A stretch of 6,397 nt of DNA from Rhizobiaceae bacterium (lineage in GTDB: Bacteria > Pseudomonadota > Alphaproteobacteria > Rhizobiales > Rhizobiaceae): contig JAJFMR010000173.1 in assembly GCA_020696915.1 (NCBI GenBank), positions 1 to 6,397 of the forward strand, read 5' to 3'. This document shows, piece by piece, positions 1-6,116 of this stretch (position 1 is its first letter; each line of letters opens with the position of its first letter). Position numbers and translations under genes: made by a program. The notes under the pieces are model-generated. The model was not told where the DNA came from. It saw only the letters and a program-made list of their open reading frames with translations, and did no database searches.

Positions 1-1247
1 GAATCCAGTCCGATCAGCTCGTCATAGGTCTGGCGGCGTCGCACCACGGCGAAGCGGTCGCCCTCAACCAGCACCTCGGGCACGAGCAGCCGGGTATTGT
101 AGGTGCCGGCCTGTACAGCCCCATAGGCGCCTGCGGTGCCGACGGCGATCAGGTCGCCCGATCGGGGCAGCGGCAGGTCGCGATCCAGGCCGAGAAAGTC
201 GCCGGTCTCGCAAACCGGACCGACCACGTCGGCCCTGATGCGCGGCGTATCCCCGGCCGGTTCCGCGACCGGCCGCATCTCGTGAAACGCGTCATAGAGC
301 GTCGGCCGTATCAGGTCGTTCATAGCCGCGTCCACGATGACGAAGTTCCGGGCGTCGCCGGTCTTCACGTAGATCACCTCGGTAATCAGGACGCCGGCGT
401 TTCCGACGATCAGCCGGCCCGGCTCGAACACGACCTTGAGGCCGAGCTTCGAGACGTGCTTTTTGACGATTGCGGCGTAGGCCTCAGGGAGCGGCGGCGG
501 ATCGTTGTCGGTACCGTAGGGGATGCCGAGGCCCCCGCCGAGGTCGACATGGCCGATCTCATGGCCATCGTCGCGCAGCTTGCCAACCAGTTCGGCGAGC
601 AGCGCAAAGGCATCGTCGAAGGGCTGGAGCTCGGTAATCTGGCTGCCGATGTGCATGTCGATGCCGGTGACGTCCAGTCCGGGGAGCGCGGCGGCGCGCG
701 CGTAAACCTGACGCGCCCTTGCCCACGCGATCCCGAACTTGTTTTCTGCTTTCCCGGTCGAAATCTTCCGGTGGGTCCTGGCGTCGACGTCGGGATTGAT
801 GCGCAGTGACACCGAAGCCGTCCGGCCAAGCGCGGCGGCGCGCCTCGACAGCAGTTCCAGCTCCGGCTCGGACTCGACATTGAACGACAGAATGCCGGCC
901 TCGAGCGCGAAATCCATTTCGCGTGCCGTCTTGCCGACGCCGGAAAACAGGATCCTGTCGGCCGGGATGCCGGCGGCGAGCGCCCGGCGCAATTCTCCCT
1001 CGGACACCACGTCGGCACCGGAACCGAGGCCGGCCAGAACCTTCAGCACGGCCTGGTTCGAATTCGCCTTCATGGCGTAGCAGACGAGTGCGTCGAGGCC
1101 TGTGAAGGCTTCTGCAAACACCGTGTAGTGACGGGTGAGCGTCGCCCTCGAATAGCAGTAGAACGGCGTGCCCACGGCATCGGCGATGTCGGGGATCGGC
1201 ACGTCCTCGGCGTGAAGCACGCCGTTCTGATAGGAAAAGTGGTTCAC
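1..1247 (-). CDS. lysA: Diaminopimelate decarboxylase LysA, 3' end cut by window edge
   Basis: PLP-dependent cytosolic enzyme that decarboxylates meso-diaminopimelate to L-lysine, the last step of lysine synthesis. The frame is open from a GTG at 1247 to the left edge: 415 full codons plus two bases (a Ser codon). The family is about 420 residues long, so only a few C-terminal residues are missing. Visible landmarks of the fold-type III (alanine-racemase-like) barrel are the PLP-binding lysine in YAMKAN (K60), the HIGSQ motif (H199), the glycine-rich phosphate-binding GGGLG (237-241) and EPGR (275-278). In the C-terminal beta domain are CETGD (C346, which contributes to the partner active site in the dimer) and the GAYGAVQAGTYN segment. 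The GTG start is chosen because the residues that follow (NHFSYQNGVLHAEDV) match the usual LysA N-terminus; no strong Shine-Dalgarno sequence is visible. It lies 63 nt downstream of the small lipoprotein gene, probably in one operon with argH. Confidence 0.97.
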   Translation of the reverse strand, partial: MNHFSYQNGVLHAEDVPIPDIADAVGTPFYCYSRATLTRHYTVFAEAFTGLDALVCYAMKANSNQAVLKVLAGLGSGADVVSEGELRRALAAGIPADRILFSGVGKTAREMDFALEAGILSFNVESEPELELLSRRAAALGRTASVSLRINPDVDARTHRKISTGKAENKFGIAWARARQVYARAAALPGLDVTGIDMHIGSQITELQPFDDAFALLAELVGKLRDDGHEIGHVDLGGGLGIPYGTDNDPPPLPEAYAAIVKKHVSKLGLKVVFEPGRLIVGNAGVLITEVIYVKTGDARNFVIVDAAMNDLIRPTLYDAFHEMRPVAEPAGDTPRIRADVVGPVCETGDFLGLDRDLPLPRSGDLIAVGTAGAYGAVQAGTYNTRLLVPEVLVEGDRFAVVRRRQTYDELIGLD

Positions 1248-1310
1248 CTGGTCTGCGGGTCCGGTCAGATTGCCTGGATTTCTGCCCGTCGCGGCAGGAA
1301 AAACTGTTGC

Positions 1311-1523
1311 CTAAAGCAGGGGATCGAGGATGAACGGCCTGTCGGCTCGAGGTTGCTCCGGCTCCGGCGGCACCGGCTGACCGGCCTCCGCTGCATCCTC
1401 GCGCGCCTGCACGGCCGCTTCGTAGGGCGTGTCGAGGGGCGCCTTCCGGCCGCAGCCCGAGAGCGCCACGCCCGCCAGCAGAACGAGGCCGAAAAAAACC
1501 CTGCTTCCGGTCATCGACGCCAT
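1311..1523 (-). CDS. lptM: Small LptM/YifL-type outer-membrane lipoprotein
   Basis: A 70-residue lipoprotein precursor. Residues 1-23 form a lipoprotein signal peptide: a short n-region with Arg8, a hydrophobic core at about 9-20, and a lipobox LSGC with the lipidated cysteine at C24. The mature protein starts CGRKAPLDTP, the GCGxKxPLxxP signature of LptM (YifL), followed by a short acidic, proline-rich tail without predicted fold. In E. coli, LptM binds the LptD/LptE lipopolysaccharide translocon and assists its disulfide maturation; the same role here is inference from the motif. The ATG at 1523 is preferred because AGAGGG (1534-1539 on the complement) sits 10 nt upstream and because it puts the signal peptide at the N-terminus. 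ATG at 1514 is the alternative. A longer in-frame start at 1610 overlaps the argH stop but would bury the signal peptide. The position between argH and lysA is typical for alphaproteobacteria. Confidence 0.88.
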   Translation of the reverse strand: MASMTGSRVFFGLVLLAGVALSGCGRKAPLDTPYEAAVQAREDAAEAGQPVPPEPEQPRADRPFILDPLL

Positions 1524-1533
1524 CCCAGCCGCA

Positions 1534-1539
1534 CCCTCT
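1534..1539 (-). promoter_or_regulatory. Ribosome binding site deciding the lipoprotein start
   Basis: AGAGGG on the minus strand, 10 nt before the ATG at 1523 and 19 nt before the ATG at 1514. It supports 1523 as the start of the LptM-type lipoprotein and argues against the upstream ATG at 1610. Confidence 0.5.
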
Positions 1540-1606
1540 GCAGTCGTGCAAGAAGCCGCTTGTAGCGAAGTTTCGCCGCCTTTGCACCCGCCGTTTGCCC
1601 CTGGCC

Positions 1607-3019
1607 TCATCTCCGCTCCCGGCCCTTCTTCAGGCGCTTTCTCCAGTAGCGTATCTGCTTTCTCACCTGCGCGGGCGCGGTGCCGCCGAAGCTTTGGCGG
1701 CTGCGCACCGAATTCTGGACGGTGAGCACCGAGTACACGTCCTCGGTAATTCCGGGATGGATGGACTTGAGATCGGCGAGCGCGAGCTTTTCAAGACCGG
1801 ACCCCCTCGATTCGGCGAGCGCCACCGCCTTGCCGGCTACGTGGTGCGCCTCGCGGAACGGCAGCCCGAGCTTTTGCACCAGCCAATCGGCCAGGTCGGT
1901 GGCCGTAGCGTAGCCGGCGGCGGCGGCGCGCCGCATCGCCCCTGCGTCAAGGACCATGTCACGAACCATCCCGGTCATCGCCGCGAGCATCAGGTCGAGC
2001 GTCTCGGCGGAATCGAAGACCGCCTCCTTGTCTTCCTGCATATCCTTGGAATAGGCGAGCGGCAGGCCTTTCATGACGGTGAGCAACGCGATCAGATGGC
2101 CGTTCATGCGGCCGGTCTTGGCCCGCACCAGCTCGGCGGCGTCGGGATTCTTCTTCTGCGGCATGATGGACGAGCCCGTCGAGAAAGCATCCGACAGGCG
2201 GACGAACCCGAATTGCGGCGTCGACCAGAGGACAATTTCTTCGGCCAGCCGCGACAAATGCGTGGCACAGATGGCCGCCATGGCGAGGAACTCGAGCGCG
2301 AAGTCGCGGTCGGACACGCTGTCCAGCGAATTCCTGGTCGGCTCCCGAAATCCGAGTTCGCGGGCCGTCATGCCGCGATCGATGGGATAGCTCGTCCCGG
2401 CGAGAGCAGCCGCGCCGAGCGGACTCTCGTCCATCCGGTCGACGCCGTCCCCGGCTCGCGACAGGTCGCGAGAAAACATCTCCACATAGGCCATCGCGTG
2501 GTGGCCGAAGGTAACCGGCTGCGCTGTCTGCAGATGCGTGAAGCCGGGCATGACGGTCGCCGCATGTTCCTCCGCGCGGTCGAGAAGTGCCTCGATCAGA
2601 GCCTCGAGCGCAACGGTCACCCGCAGCGCCTCTCGCTTCACCCAAAGCCTGAAATCGACGGCCACCTGGTCGTTGCGTGAGCGCGCGGTGTGGAGGCGCC
2701 CGGCGGCAGGCCCGATGAGTTCGGCAAGCCGCGCCTCGACGTTCATATGGATGTCCTCGAGCCGCTCGGAGAACACGAAGGTGCCGGATTCGATCTCATG
2801 GAGGATGGTGCGCAGGCCGCCCGCGATCTTGTCCCGATCATCGCTGGAGATGATGCCGGTCGCGGCGAGCATACGGGAATGCGCCAGCGAGCCGGCAACG
2901 TCTTCGGCATAGAGCTTGCGGTCGAACGGGATCGAGGCATTGATGGCCTGCATGATCGCTGCCGGACCCGAGGCAAAGCGTCCACCCCACATCTGGTTGC
3001 TGGATTTGTCGTCTTTCAT
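1607..3019 (-). CDS. argH: Argininosuccinate lyase
   Basis: Cytosolic homotetrameric lyase that splits argininosuccinate into arginine and fumarate, the last step of arginine synthesis. The 470 residues are the usual length (about 460-470). Visible in order: the N-terminal MWGGRF (10-15), the HMNVEARL segment (91-98), TARSRNDQVA (111-120), GFTHLQTAQP with the catalytic histidine (H162), and the fumarase/aspartase superfamily signature GSSIMPQKKNPD (282-293), which carries the catalytic serine of the mobile loop (S283/S284) and K289. These motifs are intact, so it should be active. The ATG at 3019 gives the usual short N-terminal tail before WGGRF; its upstream sequence has no good Shine-Dalgarno. 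The gene is the first of the apparent argH-lipoprotein-lysA operon. Its start codon is only 30 bp from the divergent tlpA start, so its promoter must lie partly within the 5' coding part of tlpA. The C-terminus is strongly basic (KRLKKGRERR). Confidence 0.98.
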   Translation of the reverse strand: MKDDKSSNQMWGGRFASGPAAIMQAINASIPFDRKLYAEDVAGSLAHSRMLAATGIISSDDRDKIAGGLRTILHEIESGTFVFSERLEDIHMNVEARLAELIGPAAGRLHTARSRNDQVAVDFRLWVKREALRVTVALEALIEALLDRAEEHAATVMPGFTHLQTAQPVTFGHHAMAYVEMFSRDLSRAGDGVDRMDESPLGAAALAGTSYPIDRGMTARELGFREPTRNSLDSVSDRDFALEFLAMAAICATHLSRLAEEIVLWSTPQFGFVRLSDAFSTGSSIMPQKKNPDAAELVRAKTGRMNGHLIALLTVMKGLPLAYSKDMQEDKEAVFDSAETLDLMLAAMTGMVRDMVLDAGAMRRAAAAGYATATDLADWLVQKLGLPFREAHHVAGKAVALAESRGSGLEKLALADLKSIHPGITEDVYSVLTVQNSVRSRQSFGGTAPAQVRKQIRYWRKRLKKGRERR

Positions 3020-3037
3020 CGTGGTAACCGGAGGCTT

Positions 3038-3041
3038 GGAG
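3038..3041 (+). promoter_or_regulatory. Ribosome binding site of tlpA
   Basis: GGAG placed 8 nt before the ATG at 3050. It selects this ATG as the tlpA start, although the frame stays open for 120 codons further upstream across the antisense of argH. It lies inside the 30-bp divergent gap. Confidence 0.55.
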
Positions 3042-3049
3042 TCCTGTGG

Positions 3050-3736
3050 ATGTCAGACGAGAAGAAGAAGCTTTTCCCCACCGGCCGCATTATCCTGCTG
3101 GCGGCGATGGCCGGCGTGCTGGCCGGCGCGGTTGCGGTATATGTCAGGGCCGGCCTCTCTGGCAACACGCCGCCGGCGGTGCCCGCGGTGATGGTCGGGG
3201 CGACAGATCTGGAAGCGTGCGCAGCCAAGGCGGAGGTCGCTGAGGCGGCCGCCGGGGCGGCAACGGGCGCGGTCGCGGCGATGCTGGCCGCCGACCCGCC
3301 GCAATCGCTCGCGAGCCTCGCATTCAACGCCCCCGACGGTACGTCCATGACTCTTGCCGAGCGGGCCGGCCGCACCCTCCTCGTCAATCTATGGGCGACC
3401 TGGTGCTATCCGTGTCGGGAGGAGATGCCGTCGCTCGACAGCCTGCAGAAGGATATGGGCGGCGAGGCTTTCGAGGTGATGGCGATCAATGTCGACACGG
3501 GCGACGACACCAAGCCGAAGAAGTTCCTTGCGGAGGCCGGCATCGAGGCGCTCGGCTACTATCGCGACAGCACGCTCGATCTCTTCAACGAGCTCAAGCG
3601 GCGCGGTCTGGCGCTGGGGCTGCCTGTAACGCTGCTGGTAGATGGCGACGGCTGCCTGCTCGCCCATATGAACGGACCTGCGGACTGGGCGAGTCCTGAT
3701 GCCAAACGGCTGATTGCGGGGGTCATCGGCAAATAG
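3050..3736 (+). CDS. tlpA: TlpA-like membrane-anchored thiol:disulfide reductase
   Basis: 228-residue protein with an N-terminal membrane anchor and a periplasmic thioredoxin fold. A lysine-rich n-region (EKKK, 4-7) precedes one hydrophobic segment (about 14-31), giving an N-in/C-out topology. An alanine-rich stretch follows (about 57-81), then the thioredoxin-like domain (about 85-228) with the active site WATWCYPC (C119, C122) and a cis-proline loop GLPVT (P192). Two more cysteines, C57 and C202, are 145 residues apart, with C57 62 residues before C119. From memory this is the same spacing as the structural disulfide (Cys10-Cys155, active site Cys72/Cys75) of Bradyrhizobium TlpA, which supports orthology over a CcmG/ResA assignment. 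Bradyrhizobium TlpA reduces the copper chaperone ScoI and CoxB for CuA-site assembly in cytochrome oxidase; the same role here is inference. Diverges from argH. Confidence 0.92.
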   Translation: MSDEKKKLFPTGRIILLAAMAGVLAGAVAVYVRAGLSGNTPPAVPAVMVGATDLEACAAKAEVAEAAAGAATGAVAAMLAADPPQSLASLAFNAPDGTSMTLAERAGRTLLVNLWATWCYPCREEMPSLDSLQKDMGGEAFEVMAINVDTGDDTKPKKFLAEAGIEALGYYRDSTLDLFNELKRRGLALGLPVTLLVDGDGCLLAHMNGPADWASPDAKRLIAGVIGK

Positions 3737-3776
3737 GAGCGTCGCCGTCCGGCCGCGGGGTCTCCATACGCTTGCC

Positions 3777-3801
3777 GGAACAATCGGCCACTGCAGCGGT
3801 T
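3777..3801 (+). promoter_or_regulatory. Candidate EcfG/RpoE2 general-stress promoter
   Basis: GGAAC at 3777-3781, an 18-nt spacer, then TT at 3800-3801. This fits the Sinorhizobium RpoE2 consensus GGAAC-N18/19-TT; against the stricter -10 form CGTT the sequence reads GGTT, one mismatch. Initiation would be expected around 3807-3811, giving a leader of about 50 nt before the ATG at 3862. The motif sits in the longest gene-free gap of the window (3737-3861), directly upstream of a small hydrophilic protein gene, the type of gene often found in this regulon. The motif is short, so a chance match is possible. Confidence 0.45.
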
Positions 3802-3861
3802 TTGCAGAACAGTCGAAATCACTCGAGCTGTCGCAAACAGGCAGCCGGCACGGAGGACGTG

Positions 3862-4104
3862 ATGCCCAACAAAGGGCGCAGCCACGCGCGGCCGGTCACA
3901 AATCAGCCGCTGAACCAGAAAATCTCCGACGACGGCATCGATGCCGAGGCGGACCTGAAGAAGTCGAGCCGGGAACGGGAGGCCCGTCGCAAGGGCGCGT
4001 CGCTGAGCACGGATGGCGCGAGCCCCGTCGACCCGGATGACCGCCAGATCATCCGCGGCGTCAACCAGGAGGACCGACACCACAAGCGCCGCACCGACGA
4101 CTGA
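3862..4104 (+). CDS. Small charged, aromatic-free hypothetical protein
   Basis: 80-residue protein that I do not recognise. It is very hydrophilic: Asp, Arg, Lys and Glu dominate, and there is no Phe, Tyr, Trp or Cys and no hydrophobic segment. It is therefore probably disordered and cytosolic. The middle (about 24-52) is a run of mixed charges that could form a helix, and the end is basic and histidine-containing (RHHKRRTDD). The start ATG at 3862 has GGAGG at 3852-3856 with 5-nt spacing. The frame is open further upstream to a TTG at 3772, but that extension would start within the putative promoter. A general-stress promoter motif lies 61 nt before the start codon. The next gene, the isoaspartate methyltransferase/esterase fusion, begins 32 nt after its stop, so co-transcription is likely. 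The hydrophilin-like composition and context suggest a stress-related role; this is inference. Confidence 0.72.
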   Translation: MPNKGRSHARPVTNQPLNQKISDDGIDAEADLKKSSREREARRKGASLSTDGASPVDPDDRQIIRGVNQEDRHHKRRTDD

Positions 4105-4136
4105 GATCTCCTGACATCCGGCATCGGGCCAAAAGA

Positions 4137-6116
4137 ATGCTGGACTACGAATACGCCAGGCAAAAGATGGTCGACACGCACATTGCCCGTCGCGGCGTTC
4201 GCGACGAACGCGTGCTGGACGCCATGCGCGAGGTGCCTCGCGAGGTTTTTGTCGAGGAGGGATTCGAGGAGTTCGCCTACGAGGACAGTCCCCTGCCGAT
4301 TTCGGAAGGACAGACGATCTCGCAACCATTGGTGGTCGCGCACATGATCGAGGCTGCGGAGATCGAGCCTGCCGACAGGGTGCTGGAAGTCGGCACCGGC
4401 TCAGGCTATGCGGCCGCGGTCATGAGCAGGGTTGCCGCGGAGGTCTTTTCGATCGAGCGGCATGCAACGCTATCGGAGATGGCGCGGCGTCGGGTCGAAG
4501 CTCTCGGCTACCGCAACGTGACGATGAAGATCGGCGACGGCAGCGAAGGATGGCCCGAACAGGCGCCGTTCGACGCCATCCTGGTCGCCGCAGGCGGTCC
4601 GACCTTGCCGCCGGCGCTCAAGGAGCAGCTCGAGATCGGCGGCCGCCTGGTGATGCCGGTCGGCAGAGAGCCTCGAAACCAGCGTCTCGTCCGCGTCACA
4701 AGGGTCGCCGCCAACCGGTTCGAGGACGAGGACCTCGGCGGCGTCATGTTCGTGCCGCTGATCGGTGCGCAGGGCTGGCAGCCGGACCTGACGGTTCCGC
4801 CCCGGCCGGTACACCCGATTTCCCTGCCCGAACAGATCGCCGCCGCGGCGGAAGACCTGCCGAGGATCGATGATCCGGCCTTTGCCGAGACGTTCGACCG
4901 GTTCGGCGATCGCCGGGTGGTGCTGCTTGGCGAGGCGAGCCACGGAACGTCCGAATTCTACCGTGCCCGGGCCGCCATCACCCGCCGGCTCGTCGAGAAG
5001 CATGGCTTTGAAATTGTTGCAGTCGAGGCCGACTGGCCGGATGCGGCGATCGTCAACCGCATCGCGCGCGGCCTCTCGCCGGCGCCGGACGGACATCCGC
5101 CTTTCCAGCGCTTCCCGACCTGGATGTGGCGCAACACGGACGTCGCAGCCTTCCTGGAATGGCTGCGCGCCCATAACGAAGGGGTTGGGGACATTCCATC
5201 GCAAGTCGGCTTCTACGGCCTCGATCTCTACAACATGCGAGGCTCGATCGCTGCGGTGCTTGCCTATCTCGACGGCGCCGACCCACAGGCCGCTGCGATC
5301 GCCAGGCAGCGTTACGGATGCCTGACCCCTTGGCAGAACGAGCCGTCCACCTATGGGCGCGCCGTGCTTACCTCCGGCTATCGCAAATGCGAGGAAGGCG
5401 TAGTCAGCCAGTGCCGGGAGCTGCTGGAGCGAAGCCTCGGGCAGTCCCTGCACGACGACGGTCTTCTCGACGCCGCGCAGAACGCCCGCCTTGTTGCCTC
5501 CGCGGAAAAATACTACCGGATCATGTATTACGGCGGCGCGGAGAGCTGGAACCTGCGCGACCGCCACATGTTCGAAACCCTGGACCATCTGCTGGCCTCG
5601 GCCGGTCCTTCCTCGAGGGCGGTCGTGTGGGCCCACAATTCCCATGTCGGCGATGCCCGCGAGACCGACATGGGCCGGCTCAGGTCCGAGCTGAATATCG
5701 GCCAGCTCTGTCGGGAACGGTTCGGGGAGGCGGCGGCGCTGATCGGCTTCGGCACCCATTCCGGGTCCGTGGCCGCCGCGTCGGACTGGGACGGCGACAT
5801 GGAGGTGAAGCAAGTCCGGCCGTCGCTGCCGGAAAGCCACGAGCGGCTTTGCCACGACAGCGGCAAAAGCTGCTGTCTGTTGGATTTCGCACGGGCCGAC
5901 GATCTCCGGCAAGCACTGGCGGAACCGCGGCTGGAGCGGTTCATCGGCGTCATATACCGGTCGGAGACGGAACGTCTCACCCATTACGCCGCGGCAGTGC
6001 TGCCGCGCCAGTTCGATGCCTTCGTGTGGTTCGACCGGACCACGGCCGTCACCCCGCTGACCGCCTTCGAGCCGGATCGGGATGCTGTCCCGCTCACCTT
6101 TCCCTTCGGTTATTGA
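4137..6116 (+). CDS. pcm: Fusion: protein-L-isoaspartate O-methyltransferase + erythromycin-esterase-family domain
   Basis: One uninterrupted 659-residue frame with two complete domains. Residues 1 to about 215 are a PCMT (free-standing Pcm is about 210): GQTISQP (58-64) is the family signature, VLEVGTGSGY (82-91) binds S-adenosylmethionine, and GGRLVMPVG (168-176) is a C-terminal motif. PCMT methylates isoaspartyl residues and starts their repair. After a proline-containing linker (about 216-230), residues about 230-659 form an Ere-family domain of normal size (EreA/EreB are about 410-420): GEASHGTSEF with E266/H269, R278, E297 in EADW, NLRDRH (472-477) and WAHNSHVGD with H500/H503. The spacing of E266, H269, R278 and E297 equals that I recall for E43, H46, R55 and E74 of EreB, so a hydrolase is likely; its substrate is unknown and macrolide resistance should not be assumed. 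No signal peptide or membrane segment is present, so it should be cytosolic. ATG 4137 gives the usual PCMT N-terminus; its Shine-Dalgarno is weak. The 3' end overlaps a convergent gene by 23 bp. Confidence 0.93.
   Translation: MLDYEYARQKMVDTHIARRGVRDERVLDAMREVPREVFVEEGFEEFAYEDSPLPISEGQTISQPLVVAHMIEAAEIEPADRVLEVGTGSGYAAAVMSRVAAEVFSIERHATLSEMARRRVEALGYRNVTMKIGDGSEGWPEQAPFDAILVAAGGPTLPPALKEQLEIGGRLVMPVGREPRNQRLVRVTRVAANRFEDEDLGGVMFVPLIGAQGWQPDLTVPPRPVHPISLPEQIAAAAEDLPRIDDPAFAETFDRFGDRRVVLLGEASHGTSEFYRARAAITRRLVEKHGFEIVAVEADWPDAAIVNRIARGLSPAPDGHPPFQRFPTWMWRNTDVAAFLEWLRAHNEGVGDIPSQVGFYGLDLYNMRGSIAAVLAYLDGADPQAAAIARQRYGCLTPWQNEPSTYGRAVLTSGYRKCEEGVVSQCRELLERSLGQSLHDDGLLDAAQNARLVASAEKYYRIMYYGGAESWNLRDRHMFETLDHLLASAGPSSRAVVWAHNSHVGDARETDMGRLRSELNIGQLCRERFGEAAALIGFGTHSGSVAAASDWDGDMEVKQVRPSLPESHERLCHDSGKSCCLLDFARADDLRQALAEPRLERFIGVIYRSETERLTHYAAAVLPRQFDAFVWFDRTTAVTPLTAFEPDRDAVPLTFPFGY

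Noticed and set aside
1282..1297. CTGCC-N6-GGCAG inverted repeat between the lipoprotein gene and lysA
   Set aside because: Stem of only 5 bp and no T-run after it in the direction of transcription, so it is not supported as a terminator that would split the operon.
410..1587. Minus-strand frames of 202 and 342 codons and plus-strand frames in the lysA region
   Set aside because: They are out-of-phase shadows; the true lysA frame runs without a stop from 1247 to the left edge and holds all LysA motifs.
1595..2680. 361-codon plus-strand frame antisense to argH
   Set aside because: The minus strand encodes a complete argininosuccinate lyase with all motifs; the antisense product is Arg/His/Gly-rich without family resemblance.
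2690..3049. Upstream extension of the tlpA frame by 120 codons
   Set aside because: It is antisense to argH, and the extension would precede the membrane anchor. The ATG at 3050 has its own Shine-Dalgarno and gives a normal TlpA N-terminus.
3748..3779. TCCGGC / GCCGGA inverted repeat after tlpA
   Set aside because: Six-base arms with a 20-nt loop and no T-run; such palindromic halves are common in GC-rich sequence, and the right arm overlaps the candidate promoter.
4137..6116. Reading the Ere domain as a macrolide resistance gene
   Set aside because: Family membership is clear, but most chromosomal Ere homologues have unknown substrates, and fusion to a repair methyltransferase without any mobile-element context does not suggest acquired resistance.
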